DNA from: Aliiglaciecola lipolytica E3
GTDB lineage: Bacteria > Pseudomonadota > Gammaproteobacteria > Enterobacterales > Alteromonadaceae
Direction: 5' to 3'
Length of the DNA stretch: 64,000 nt
Assembly: GCF_000314975.1 (NCBI RefSeq)
Contig: NZ_BAEN01000023.1
Location: 1 to 64,000 of the forward strand
Below, one piece after another: positions 9,369-17,935 of this stretch (its first letter is position 1; each line of letters starts with the position of its first letter). Below the pieces are notes generated by a model. It did not search any database. It was not told the origin of the DNA and saw only the letters and a list, made by a program, of their open reading frames with translations. The position numbers and the translations under genes were made by a program.

Positions 9369-10745
9369 TTAACTTGGAATATTAATAATAATTTGTAACC
9401 CTAAAACTTTGCCCGATTCACCACGATAATTAAGGGCCTTTATTGAACCACCTATCGCGGCAATTTGCCTATGAGCCAGAGCCAAACCAAGTCCGAAACC
9501 ACTGCTATTATTTGTGTTGGTTAATATTCGTTCCGATGCTCTGGCTTTGTCAACACGAAAAAAAGGTTTAAATATGTCTGATAACATATCCTCTGGTACA
9601 CCAGGTCCTTGATCTGTAATGACTAATTCATATTTGCTTTCTAAATGCGTGAGCAAAACTTTCACTTCACTTTGGCTAGGCGTGTAACGTAATGCGTTGC
9701 GGATGACGTTCTCAACCGCCTGACCTAACGCTAATTGGCTGCTGTGGGTAATCAGGCTGTGTTCTGGAAGTTCAGTGGTGAGAATGCGATCTGGATATTC
9801 AAAGCGCGCGTCTTCACATATCACTTGTATCAACTCGACTAAATCAAAATCATCACTATTCAATCGCGGCGATTCAGTATTCAGCCAGGCCAATGTAAGC
9901 GTATCCTCAACTAGACTGCGCATTGTTGCTGCTTCATAGCGCAATCGTTCTAAGGCTTGTTCGGGACTTAATTTTTGCTCAACAAAATCGATTGCCATAT
10001 CAATTCTGGTTAACGGTGTGCGAAGTTCGTGTGATAAATCAGCAAGTAGCCGTCTTTGATTATGGATAAGTTTACTAATGCGATCAGCCATTTGGTCAAA
10101 GGTCAATGCAAGACGAGTTAGTTCGTCATTACGTTCATGTAACGGGGCATTTATCCGTACATCAAGCTTACCTTCGCTAAACTCTTTAGTTACTTTTTCG
10201 AGTTTACGTAGCGGGGCCATTACGTGTTGATAAAGCACAAAACTCAATATACATAACAAAACCAAAGGCAGCGCAATTTGCAGTAATAAATTAGCGTATG
10301 CAAGGAAGGCTCCTGGCCGCATACGGTTAGGTAATTGAATTAAAAAATGTGTCGATGCGTCGGCGAAAGGTACTTCCATCGTGGGGTTTTCTTGGAAATA
10401 TAAATGGATTTTCCATTCTACGTCTCTACCTAAACGAAATCGCTCTATGTAATCATTTGGAAGTGATGTATCAGCAAAAGGACTTAGTTTTGAAGTAACA
10501 ACGGCCGCCCAAGTTTGCTCTTTTTGTTGAAGCTCTTTTAACCAAATAGCTAGAGCTTCAGTGCCATCTTGGTTATATATTTGTTCCGCTTGTCGCCCAT
10601 AGGCGAGTAGCTGTTGTTGGTGCTCTTTGGCGATAAAACTCATACTCGTTTCGGTACGGCTGGTTAACCAGTCAATCGCCCAAAATAGCAAAACCGTGCC
10701 GAAGGCAATAATGGCGCATAGGCGCCAAAAAAGTTGATTCTTCAT
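9369..10745 (-). CDS. Two-component sensor histidine kinase
   Basis: A 458-residue membrane kinase. TM1 is at about 8-25. A periplasmic sensor region (30-145) has no recognised domain. TM2 is at about 150-173, followed by a HAMP linker (175-228). The H-box LSHELRTPLTR has the phospho-accepting His239. The ATPase domain shows an N-box (VIRNALRYT), a G1 box (DQGPGVP) and a G2 box (SGFGLGLAL). It overlaps the response-regulator gene by 4 bases. The general layout resembles QseC/ColS/RstB kinases, but I cannot assign a ligand. Its neighbourhood (iron receptor, a Fur-like box ahead of the operon) suggests a link to metal or envelope sensing, which is an inference. Confidence 0.92.
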   Translation of the reverse strand: MKNQLFWRLCAIIAFGTVLLFWAIDWLTSRTETSMSFIAKEHQQQLLAYGRQAEQIYNQDGTEALAIWLKELQQKEQTWAAVVTSKLSPFADTSLPNDYIERFRLGRDVEWKIHLYFQENPTMEVPFADASTHFLIQLPNRMRPGAFLAYANLLLQIALPLVLLCILSFVLYQHVMAPLRKLEKVTKEFSEGKLDVRINAPLHERNDELTRLALTFDQMADRISKLIHNQRRLLADLSHELRTPLTRIDMAIDFVEQKLSPEQALERLRYEAATMRSLVEDTLTLAWLNTESPRLNSDDFDLVELIQVICEDARFEYPDRILTTELPEHSLITHSSQLALGQAVENVIRNALRYTPSQSEVKVLLTHLESKYELVITDQGPGVPEDMLSDIFKPFFRVDKARASERILTNTNNSSGFGLGLALAHRQIAAIGGSIKALNYRGESGKVLGLQIIINIPS

Positions 10746-11431
10746 ATAAATCGGTAGCCTTTACCATGCAGCGTAACCAAGCGTTCCGGCGGCATCCCAG
10801 CTTCCACTAACTTTTTGCGCACCCTACTTAGATGCATATCTAAACTGCGGTCAAAGCGGCTAAACGGCCGATCCAATACACTTTGATACAAAAAAGCTTT
10901 ACTCATAACCTCATGCTGATTTTCGGCCATAATCCAAAGCAACTTAAATTGAATTGGGGTTAACTCAACATTCTCTTCATCAAACAATACTTGTTGTGTT
11001 CTGCGATTAAGCTGCAAATTATCTATAGTAAGTTGTGTGGTTTGATTGGTGAGATCACTTTGGCGACGGCTACGGCGCAGCAAAGCTTCGACACGCAACA
11101 TCATTTCGGTAAAATTAAAGGGTTTCGGTAAGTAATCATCTGCCCCTTTTCGATAACCCTCAATTCGTTCTTGTTCTGCACCACTGGCGGTAATCATCAT
11201 TACCGGCGTTTGTTTGACTTTCCTTAATTGGTTCAAAATGGAAAAACCATTTTGAGACGGTAACAATAAATCTAATAAAATGAGGTCAAAACTTTTTTGC
11301 AACGCCCTCACTAGACCTTTTTGCCCATCAAATAATTGTTCGGTGTTGAATCCTTTTTCTTGGAGTAATCTAGCGATTTGGTCACTTAGAGTAATATCAT
11401 CTTCAATGATTAAAATACGCGTGGCGGACAT
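10742..11431 (-). CDS. OmpR/PhoB-family response regulator
   Basis: A 229-residue DNA-binding regulator. The receiver domain covers residues 5-118 with acidic pocket Asp11/Asp12, phosphorylation site Asp54 (ILLDLLLP), Thr81 (MMITAS) and Lys103 (LPKPF). A winged-helix Trans_reg_C domain covers about 135-228 and includes LTPIQFKLLWIMA and the SLDMHLSRVRKKL recognition helix. It is the first gene of the pair and is translationally coupled to the kinase. A Fur-like box 35 bases upstream suggests that iron represses the operon. Targets are unknown; the adjacent TonB receptor is the obvious first candidate. Confidence 0.94.
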   Translation of the reverse strand: MSATRILIIEDDITLSDQIARLLQEKGFNTEQLFDGQKGLVRALQKSFDLILLDLLLPSQNGFSILNQLRKVKQTPVMMITASGAEQERIEGYRKGADDYLPKPFNFTEMMLRVEALLRRSRRQSDLTNQTTQLTIDNLQLNRRTQQVLFDEENVELTPIQFKLLWIMAENQHEVMSKAFLYQSVLDRPFSRFDRSLDMHLSRVRKKLVEAGMPPERLVTLHGKGYRFI

Positions 11432-11465
11432 AATAGGTGAACAGATGCTTGGGTTATGGATTAAT

Positions 11466-11484
11466 CTTATTGATAATCATTCTT
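11466..11484. promoter_or_regulatory. Candidate Fur box
   Basis: A 19-mer containing TTGATAATCATT matches 14 of 19 consensus Fur positions, including an uninterrupted 11-base core. It lies upstream of the minus-strand response-regulator gene. A similar site precedes the TonB receptor at 6058-6076, which supports shared iron control. Confidence 0.55.
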
Positions 11485-11565
11485 GTTTGCAAGTAAATCG
11501 GGATCTTTTATCGTAAACTGCAATATCTCTCCGCCGCTATGCAATTGTTCTCGGCTTATGTTGTT

Positions 11566-13254
11566 TTATACCGCAACCACTTGATTTCTGCCTTTTTGCT
11601 TAGCCGAATATAGCGCTTCATCTGCTCGCATGATCAACTTGTCTAAATCAATTTGGCTAGGAAAAGCGCTCGCCACACCTATACTCGTCGTTATCTTATT
11701 TACTTTATTAAAACTTAATGTTTCGAAGTGTTTACGTAAACTTTCGGCTAGATGTTTGGCTTTGCCACCTTCGGTATTAGGCAGAAATATCAAAAACTCT
11801 TCGCCTCCCCAGCGAAGGGGGATATCGGAGTCTCTGAGTCGTTTTTTCAATTCCAATGATACCCGCTCTAAAACTTCGTCACCTACTGTATGACCGAACT
11901 GGTCGTTAATTCGCTTAAACCAATCTAAATCCATAAGAATAATCGACATGGGATTTTTATTTCGTTTACCTAAAAGCCAAATTGGATGCACAAGATCTGG
12001 GAATGCGCGTCTATTATATAGGTTCGTTAGCGGATCTAGTCGTGCGTTTGTTTCGGCACTCTTACGCGCCTCTTGCACCATTTTAAAATTGAATCCCAGA
12101 GAAATTGATAACAATGACATCTCGATAAGCATGCCAATTTCAATTCCTCTAAACGCCCACTGTGAATATGGGATTACTCCCCAAGTGGCCAGACTTGAAA
12201 TCGTAGCTCCTCCTGTGCCCATCGCTATGGCCGGAATAAAAAATTTAGCTAAGGGGTTGCCTCCCTTGTAAGAAAAATAACCGATAACTAACATCCATAT
12301 GGACATTGTAGTGAGGATCATCAGTTGAACCATTACTATTACAGAACGACTACCAGTGAGAAATATGACACAGGCTAAAATCAATAACCCAAAATAAATT
12401 TTACGTCTTGCCGAATATAAGGCGGGCAAAAATACACGCGTATTTAAAAACTCGATGGTAAACACAACTCCCGAGAATATATAGCAGAACATTAAAGTAG
12501 GCATAACCCACTGCTGCAACCATATAGAGTCAGACCAGGCTACCCAAAACCCGTGTCCAGTGTAGGTGAAATTAAAAGCCGTAAACGCAAACAGATATAG
12601 GGAATACAACAGGTATCTGCGTTCTTTTAAATAAAAATACAAGACGAAATTGTAAATAAGCAGAATAAGTAATGAGCCATATAGCGCACCATAAAAATAC
12701 GCGTTTTCGGATTTATATGATGCTATTGCGCCTTCATTTCCTAGGTAAATTGGAATGGTCATTGGATCTTCGGATTGAAAACGGAATAAAACAAACGTTT
12801 CACCTGCTTCAAAACTGTGAGCAACAGCTGGCATTCGCTCATCACGTGGACGTTGGGTGAAAAGTAAGCTATCTCCTAAGGCCACGTGTCGGCGAAGTTG
12901 GTCATTTTTAAAAAAGTAGATATCTATTTCATCTAGCCAGGCATTATCAATTTTTAAAACCTGTATAGATGAGTCTGTAGCTGAATTCGTTATTGGTAAC
13001 ACACCCCAGACAGTATTTTTTGTAAAGCCAAAGCTTACTTGATTTCTACTGTTTTGCGCGAAACGGTTTTCTTTATAAGTATTAAATGCCTGCTCTGGAG
13101 TGAGGTTATTTTGTTTGTCTAAAAGCAATAACAAACGATCGTTAACCAATAGTAAGTCATCAGATTCGGATAAAGTTTTCGAATCTGCTGAAAAGGGGAG
13201 ACAGAGGAAGAAAACAAGTAATAATGTTTTCACTAAGACGTAGAAAGAATTCAT
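11566..13254 (-). CDS. 7TMR-DISM diguanylate cyclase
   Basis: A 562-residue membrane enzyme making cyclic di-GMP. A signal peptide (1-25) is followed by a periplasmic 7TMR-DISMED2-type beta domain (about 30-170), seven predicted helices (about 185-395) and a cytoplasmic GGDEF domain (400-562). The catalytic motif is GGEEF at 483-487. A canonical inhibitory I-site RxxD (474-477) stands five residues before it, so product inhibition is expected. The metal strand is LMDLDWFK. No EAL domain is present, so it should be a cyclase only. The periplasmic domain family is associated with carbohydrate or other small-ligand sensing. It appears monocistronic, and no ligand can be named. Confidence 0.93.
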   Translation of the reverse strand: MNSFYVLVKTLLLVFFLCLPFSADSKTLSESDDLLLVNDRLLLLLDKQNNLTPEQAFNTYKENRFAQNSRNQVSFGFTKNTVWGVLPITNSATDSSIQVLKIDNAWLDEIDIYFFKNDQLRRHVALGDSLLFTQRPRDERMPAVAHSFEAGETFVLFRFQSEDPMTIPIYLGNEGAIASYKSENAYFYGALYGSLLILLIYNFVLYFYLKERRYLLYSLYLFAFTAFNFTYTGHGFWVAWSDSIWLQQWVMPTLMFCYIFSGVVFTIEFLNTRVFLPALYSARRKIYFGLLILACVIFLTGSRSVIVMVQLMILTTMSIWMLVIGYFSYKGGNPLAKFFIPAIAMGTGGATISSLATWGVIPYSQWAFRGIEIGMLIEMSLLSISLGFNFKMVQEARKSAETNARLDPLTNLYNRRAFPDLVHPIWLLGKRNKNPMSIILMDLDWFKRINDQFGHTVGDEVLERVSLELKKRLRDSDIPLRWGGEEFLIFLPNTEGGKAKHLAESLRKHFETLSFNKVNKITTSIGVASAFPSQIDLDKLIMRADEALYSAKQKGRNQVVAV

Positions 13255-13406
13255 GACTTCAATACTTTAAATCGTTTGTTATAACCGATTGTAGGCTAAA
13301 CAATGCCTACAAGAAACGAATACTACTTAAAATAAGGAAGTTTGTTATTCTGATGCATATATGAAATTGACGATTATTCAATCGCAAAAATGACAAGTGA
13401 TGTCTC

Positions 13407-13428
13407 AAAAGAGCGTTTCTCAACGCCC
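13407..13428 (-). terminator. Rho-independent terminator with GAGA loop
   Basis: Read on the minus strand, GGGCGTT, loop GAGA and AACGCTC form a 7-bp stem with one G-U pair, followed by TTTT. It lies about 80 bases beyond the NHL gene stop, exactly at the end of the in-frame tail described separately. That suggests the original gene ended there. Confidence 0.55.
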
Positions 13429-13506
13429 AGCCACACGTTTAACTTTCGAGTTTTTGCTTGCGATACCAAATAATGTTGCTAATAAGGGAATCGCAAGCAC
13501 TACCGT
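13420..13506 (-). pseudogene. In-frame hydrophobic/basic tail behind the NHL gene stop
   Basis: Directly after the TAA of the NHL protein gene, the same frame stays open for 28 codons to a TGA. It encodes VVLAIPLLATLFGIAS, a 16-residue hydrophobic stretch, followed by KNSKVKRVAGR. A helix plus basic tail at the very C-terminus is the shape of a membrane anchor or CTERM-type sorting signal. The terminator hairpin coincides with the TGA. Most likely a sense codon became TAA; readthrough or an unrelated chance frame are alternatives. Confidence 0.45.
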
Positions 13507-14751
13507 TTAATCGTTACTGTAGCCTGTTAACACAAACTTTTGAACGCGTCTTCCTGAGCTTACTTCGGAGGTGTACAGGTTACCTTCACCGTCTACTACT
13601 ACGCTATGCAGCCAAGTGAACTGTCCTGGATATCTTCCTGGACGACCAAAACTACCTAAGACTTCATATGTGTCGTGCCACAAAATCCAAATACGCCCGT
13701 TCATCATGTCCGCCACATACATGTATTTATTGTCGGGAGAAAAGTCGATATCGGATGCTGTACCTAAGCCACCAGTGTCACCCGCAATAATAAGATCTTG
13801 GACAAACTTCACCGTTCCATCATCGTCTGCTTTGAACACCTGTATTCGGTTATTTCTTCTATCACAAACATAAATCTTGCCATCTTCAGATTGCGTTACG
13901 CAATGTACAATGTCGCCAAAATTTTCTGCAGTTGCGCTGGTGTTTTGGGCATTGCTGGTGGCTTGCGAAACGTCAAATGCCCCTTTGCGTGTGCCACCTC
14001 TGGGTTCGCCACCATACGCACCCCACAATTGGTCAAAGCTATTTTCTTCGGTATCAAAGGCTGTAATGCGTTTGTTGATATATCCATCTGCAATAAAAAC
14101 CTGGTCGTGCTTGGTGTTATGGAATATGTCAGCGGGATTACCTAATGCAGTTTGACTTAGGTTGCCATCGGTAATGCCTCTGCTTCCATATTGACGAATA
14201 AATTTGCCTTCTTGACTAAAATTCAAAACCACATGATCATCTTTGCCGTTTCCACCTATCCACACGGTATTGTCATTATCAACGTAAAGCCCGTGCACGT
14301 TATCAGGCCACTGATTTAGACCGTCAATGCTTGGGGCAATTTCTGGTCCACCCCACGCATTTAGCATGTCTCCAGCTGGGGATATTTGTAAAACATGGGG
14401 AGCGGCTTCGCAACATAGGCCCATATTTTTGCTTAACCCCAAATCTAAATCGCTAAGTGAATTTGGTCGATGCAGTACCCACACATTATTTTGTTTATCA
14501 ACTGCCAATCCTGGTACTTGGCCAATCAACCAAGTAGAAGGTAAAGACGGCCAACTTGCGTCGACACTGAATTGTGGCACTTTGTAGCTGGCGTCTGGGA
14601 TTGGATAACGTTCAACTTCGACCAGTTTGTTTTGGGTTATTGGGCTCAATACTGATTGCTCAGCATAAGTTGTACTGCAGCACAGAGAAATAACACATAA
14701 GCCAAGCGTTTTTATGGCCAATTTGCTGGAAGATAAATAGTATCGTGTCAT
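13507..14751 (-). CDS. Secreted NHL-repeat beta-propeller protein
   Basis: A 414-residue protein with a signal peptide (about 1-30, ending TTYA) and a six-bladed propeller made of NHL-like repeats. Examples are GLAVDKQNNVWVLHR, GLYVDNDNTVWIGG, IYVCDRRNNRIQVF, YMYVADMMNGRIWI and SVVVDGEGNLYTSEV. The family includes peptidyl-alpha-hydroxyglycine lyase-like propellers, but I see no proof of that catalysis. A Cys-Cys pair sits at about residue 115. The protein probably binds a ligand or partner in the periplasm or on the surface. It appears monocistronic, with a 231-base upstream gap in which I see no gene. The reading frame continues beyond the stop codon into a hydrophobic tail, so this version may have lost a C-terminal anchor. 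Confidence 0.82.
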   Translation of the reverse strand: MTRYYLSSSKLAIKTLGLCVISLCCSTTYAEQSVLSPITQNKLVEVERYPIPDASYKVPQFSVDASWPSLPSTWLIGQVPGLAVDKQNNVWVLHRPNSLSDLDLGLSKNMGLCCEAAPHVLQISPAGDMLNAWGGPEIAPSIDGLNQWPDNVHGLYVDNDNTVWIGGNGKDDHVVLNFSQEGKFIRQYGSRGITDGNLSQTALGNPADIFHNTKHDQVFIADGYINKRITAFDTEENSFDQLWGAYGGEPRGGTRKGAFDVSQATSNAQNTSATAENFGDIVHCVTQSEDGKIYVCDRRNNRIQVFKADDDGTVKFVQDLIIAGDTGGLGTASDIDFSPDNKYMYVADMMNGRIWILWHDTYEVLGSFGRPGRYPGQFTWLHSVVVDGEGNLYTSEVSSGRRVQKFVLTGYSND

Positions 14752-14982
14752 ATTAGCTTGCCTTTTGTTTGAGTGAATTCGCGAAACAGAAAAGTGAAAT
14801 CAAGAACTTTTCATTAGATTTCAATACGCTAATAGGCGTATTTACGGAAATTATCCTAGATCACAACTTGCTTGGACTAAATGACTTTGCGTTGAACTAC
14901 ATACAAATAAAGACCTAAGTATCAAGTAGCGACGAGATTGTGCAAATGCATTGTTAGAATGATTGACGGATTGCGTAGATTT

Positions 14983-15381
14983 TTATTCTTTCGAATCCGT
15001 TTTGATTATTGGGTAACCTCTTTCGCACCATGCTTCTATCCCACCAGCCAACGAAAATACGTTCAAAAGCCCCATATTTTGCAAAGACTTTGCAGCTAAC
15101 GCTGACCGTCCTCCTGAACGGCAATACAACAACACTTTTTGAGTAGGCAACCAATCAGTTAGGGCTTTTTGTTCAGTTGCAGGTACTAGCGAATCAAGAC
15201 TCGTTTCCAACACTCCTCTGGGGATACAACACGCTCCAGGAATTGTCCCTTGCGTCGTTTCCTGTGGCTCTCTTACGTCTATGATGATATCAAAATCATC
15301 TTTGTTGAGAAAAAACTCTTCAGTATTAACTTCTTGAATTTGCCGTTTAGTTTGCGAGATATATCGTTGACAATTAAGCAT
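14983..15381 (-). CDS. Rhodanese-like sulfurtransferase
   Basis: A 132-residue single-domain rhodanese that moves sulfane sulfur between persulfides and acceptors. Visible hallmarks are IIDVREPQE (CH2A-type start), the active-site loop CRSGGRS with the persulfide-bearing Cys, and the C-terminal LAGGIEAWCERGYPI. A 40-residue N-terminal part precedes the domain. No signal peptide, so it is cytoplasmic. It starts 9 bases after the TauE-like gene and is transcribed with it, divergent from the persulfide dioxygenase operon. The likely task is handling sulfane sulfur produced during sulfide detoxification. Confidence 0.9.
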   Translation of the reverse strand: MLNCQRYISQTKRQIQEVNTEEFFLNKDDFDIIIDVREPQETTQGTIPGACCIPRGVLETSLDSLVPATEQKALTDWLPTQKVLLYCRSGGRSALAAKSLQNMGLLNVFSLAGGIEAWCERGYPIIKTDSKE

Positions 15382-15390
15382 ATAACCCTC

Positions 15391-16131
15391 TTAAAACTGA
15401 TTTACCAAAAGTGCAACAGACACGCCAAGAAGGCATATTGCGAAACCACGCTTGAGTATTTGTTGGTTGATTTTTGCGGCTATTAACTGTCCTCCAACAA
15501 CTGCGATTACGCCACTAATTGACATGACTGATACAACCAACCAATCAGTGGGAAGGCTATCGATAGCGATATTCAATGTGACAAATGCCGCAGCGGCATT
15601 AATTGCAATAAGAACAAGACTGTTGGCTACAGCTTGCTGCATATTCAAACCCGCATAAAGAACTAACGCGGGTACAATAAGAAAGCCACCCCCTATGCCC
15701 ACTAACCCGGTAACAAATCCTGCGATTCCGCCCGATATTAAAACGATCAATAAGGATTTTTGAGTGTTGCTGTCTAACGTTTTACTAGCGACCATTTTAA
15801 AAGCTGAAATTAACATCAGAGCCACTAATATCGCTGTTTGCCAACCGTTTGGAAGAGCATGCCCAACTAATGCACCGACACTGGCCAGTGGTAAACTAGA
15901 TAGTGCAAAGTAAGTTAATACCTTTGCATCAATTAAGTTTTTACGTAATCCGTTTATAGCGCCTACAAGCGATATCATCCCGACGATAATTAAGGCGTGT
16001 TTGATGGCTACTTTCTCACTCATTTCCATTAGTAGCATCAAGATAGGTACTGCGATAATTGAACCGCCAGCTCCCATCAAGCCCAAACTAAAACCAACTA
16101 ACATGGCAGAGAAAAACAACATGATTAACAT
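15391..16131 (-). CDS. TauE/SafE-family sulfite exporter
   Basis: A 246-residue inner-membrane permease with about eight helices and the two-fold repeat typical of TauE/SafE (GLMGAGGSIIAVPIL near residue 17 and GLVGIGGGFLIVPALVLYAG near 141). In sulfide-oxidation clusters such a protein is placed to export sulfite or thiosulfate made by persulfide dioxygenase and rhodanese. It is the first gene of the minus-strand unit, and its start is 23 bases from the palindromic operator shared with the divergent dioxygenase operon. The exact exported anion is inferred from context. Confidence 0.88.
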   Translation of the reverse strand: MLIMLFFSAMLVGFSLGLMGAGGSIIAVPILMLLMEMSEKVAIKHALIIVGMISLVGAINGLRKNLIDAKVLTYFALSSLPLASVGALVGHALPNGWQTAILVALMLISAFKMVASKTLDSNTQKSLLIVLISGGIAGFVTGLVGIGGGFLIVPALVLYAGLNMQQAVANSLVLIAINAAAAFVTLNIAIDSLPTDWLVVSVMSISGVIAVVGGQLIAAKINQQILKRGFAICLLGVSVALLVNQF

Positions 16132-16153
16132 TTACTTGAAATTACCCTTCAAT

Positions 16154-16180
16154 ATATCGTATATTGCGAATATACGATAT
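16154..16180. promoter_or_regulatory. Perfect 27-bp palindromic operator (BigR-type)
   Basis: Arms ATATCGTATATT (16154-16165) and AATATACGATAT (16169-16180) are exact reverse complements around GCG. It lies between the divergent TauE-like and persulfide dioxygenase genes, 28 bases before the latter's chosen start. It overlaps where both promoters should be. The ArsR-type regulator coded at 17936-18232 is the expected ligand-controlled repressor. AT-rich palindromes of this kind are the known operator form for BigR/SqrR-type sensors. Confidence 0.8.
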
Positions 16181-16208
16181 TAAGTTGTACTTATGCAAGG
16201 ATAAATTT

Positions 16209-17090
16209 ATGAGCGTAACGGTAACGCCATTTTTCCATGAGCAAACAGGAACGGCGAGTTACATCGTGGTTGATATTACCAAGCGGCATGCGGTTATTAT
16301 TGACAGTGTTTTGGACTTCGAGATCGGGTCTGGAAAAATCTCGACGCAATTTGCGCAAAAGCAGCTCGATTTTTTAAAACGGCATGATTTTAATTTAGTC
16401 TGTGTATTAGATACGCACGCTCACGCGGATCATTTATCTGCCGCAAATTTTTTGAAATCACAAACAGGGGCATACACTGTCATTGGCCAAGGAATCCTGA
16501 ACGTACAGGCTAGATTTGCTGACAAGCTGAATAATCATCAAGTCGCAGATGGTAAATTTGCTGGTTTCGATCGGTTAGTGAGTGAGGGAGATATAATTGA
16601 ATTTGGTAGTAGTGAAGTGCATTTTTTGCATACCCCAGGACATACCGATGACAGCATGAGTTTTGTGATTGAAAATAATGTGTTTGTTGGAGATACACTT
16701 TTTATGCCGGACGGCGGAACTGCTCGATGTGATTTTCCTGGTGGGGATGCTGGATTGTTATGGCAAAGTATAGAAAAAATTCATGCACTGCCAGATGACA
16801 CGCATATCTGGGTTTGCCATGATTATCAGCCTAATGGTAGAGAGGTAGATGTATGTACTACCGTAGGTAAAAGCAAAGCGAATAATATTCATGTGGGACA
16901 ACAATCGAATGAACAAGACTTTATTGAGCTTCGAAATAAACGAGATGCAACCTTGGCTGCTCCCACACTTTTATATCCGTCATTGCAAGTAAACTTGTGG
17001 GGCGGGAGTTTACCCAAACAGGAAAATAACGGTATGAAGTACATCAAAATTCCTTTAACTGTTGAAAGTAAATCGTGGAGAGATGAATGA
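16209..17090 (+). CDS. Persulfide dioxygenase-like MBL-fold hydrolase (Blh/ETHE1 type)
   Basis: A 293-residue metallo-beta-lactamase-fold protein expected to oxidise glutathione persulfide to sulfite with mononuclear iron. The metal motif DTHAHADH (His70, His72, Asp74, His75) is followed by HTPGHTDD and FVGDTLF, and the C-terminal CHDY (His) completes the site. I chose ATG 16209, which has AAGG eight bases upstream. An in-frame start at 16164 lies inside the palindromic operator and is unlikely. Its stop overlaps the next gene by 4 bases. The locus context (BigR-like sensor, rhodanese, YeeE/YedE pair) makes the sulfide/persulfide role strong. Confidence 0.9.
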   Translation: MSVTVTPFFHEQTGTASYIVVDITKRHAVIIDSVLDFEIGSGKISTQFAQKQLDFLKRHDFNLVCVLDTHAHADHLSAANFLKSQTGAYTVIGQGILNVQARFADKLNNHQVADGKFAGFDRLVSEGDIIEFGSSEVHFLHTPGHTDDSMSFVIENNVFVGDTLFMPDGGTARCDFPGGDAGLLWQSIEKIHALPDDTHIWVCHDYQPNGREVDVCTTVGKSKANNIHVGQQSNEQDFIELRNKRDATLAAPTLLYPSLQVNLWGGSLPKQENNGMKYIKIPLTVESKSWRDE

Positions 17091-17500
17091 ACGATATATA
17101 TATACAAGCGTTAGTTGGCGGTATGGTTTTGGGGTTAGGAGCTGCACTGCTGATGTTTACATTAGGCAAAATAGCGGGAATTTCGGGTATCACATTTTCA
17201 GCAATTACCTCTTATTCAAGTACGAATCTTTGGCGCTGGGCTTTTCTTGTGGGGTTGATAATAGCGCCAATAATTACGGCACAATTTGGATACAAGCTGC
17301 CAACTGAAGCGGCAACGGGCATACCGCTGCTGATTATCGCAGGTTTATTAGTAGGAATAGGTACAAAAGTAGGCTCTGGTTGTACGAGTGGTCATGGAAT
17401 ATGTGGCATAGGACGTTTTTCCAAACGCTCAATTATTGCCACTATCACCTTCATGTTCACCGCTTTTGTGACTGTTTTTATAACTCATCATTTATTTTAG
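17087..17500 (+). CDS. YeeE/YedE-family half-transporter, N-terminal type (PmpA-like)
   Basis: A 137-residue membrane protein of four helices carrying the conserved GSGCTSGHGICGIGRFSKRS loop, whose Cys residues are thought to relay thiosulfate or sulfane sulfur. In larger YeeE proteins this is one half; here the second half is the next gene. The gene overlaps the dioxygenase stop by 4 bases, and the next gene follows after 12 bases with an AGGAGG-like ribosome site. It probably imports or exports a reduced sulfur compound. The direction and substrate are not determined by the sequence. Confidence 0.88.
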   Translation: MNDIYIQALVGGMVLGLGAALLMFTLGKIAGISGITFSAITSYSSTNLWRWAFLVGLIIAPIITAQFGYKLPTEAATGIPLLIIAGLLVGIGTKVGSGCTSGHGICGIGRFSKRSIIATITFMFTAFVTVFITHHLF

Positions 17501-17512
17501 GAGGCTAATTAA

Positions 17513-17932
17513 ATGAAAGGTATTATCTTTGGATTACTTAGCGGCTTGTTATTTGGTATTGGATTAACTATCTCTAGCATGGTCGACCCGAAAGTTGTAC
17601 TGGGCTTTTTAGATCTGTTCGGTGCATGGGATCCCACTTTGGCATTTGTAATGGTGGGGGGATTGTTAGTGTACTTACCGTTTTATCATTTCTACGTTAA
17701 GCCAAAGCAACACACGATATTCGGCGAACCCTGTGATTTACCGAATAAAAAAAATGTCGATGCAAAGCTTGTTGTTGGTGCGAGTTTGTTTGGCATCGGT
17801 TGGGGATTAAGTGGTATATGCCCAGGTCCAGCGATAACAAACATAAGTGGGGGAGTACCCGGTATATTGCTGTTTGTGCTAGCCATGTTAATTGGTATGA
17901 TGCTGGCTTCACGAGTCGAGAAAATTATCTAA
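17513..17932 (+). CDS. YeeE/YedE-family half-transporter, C-terminal type (PmpB-like)
   Basis: A 139-residue, four-helix membrane protein that pairs with its upstream neighbour. The second conserved Cys motif is LSGICPGPAI, near residue 103. The start is well supported by AGGAGG (17500-17505). The two short proteins should assemble into one transporter unit equivalent to a full-length YeeE. It is cotranscribed with the persulfide dioxygenase and the ArsR regulator, which begins 4 bases after the stop. Role in sulfur traffic is inferred from the family and operon. Confidence 0.87.
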   Translation: MKGIIFGLLSGLLFGIGLTISSMVDPKVVLGFLDLFGAWDPTLAFVMVGGLLVYLPFYHFYVKPKQHTIFGEPCDLPNKKNVDAKLVVGASLFGIGWGLSGICPGPAITNISGGVPGILLFVLAMLIGMMLASRVEKII

Positions 17933-17935
17933 TCT

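Noticed and set aside
11630-12271. Plus-strand open frames opposite the diguanylate cyclase
   Set aside because: They are shadows of the GGDEF and membrane coding sequence, with no recognisable product.
13798-14155. Open frames on the plus strand within the NHL gene
   Set aside because: They run antisense to a well-supported propeller gene and give low-complexity proteins without motifs or ribosome sites.
16164-16208. Upstream in-frame start for the persulfide dioxygenase
   Set aside because: It lies inside the operator palindrome, lacks a ribosome site, and adds residues not seen in the family.
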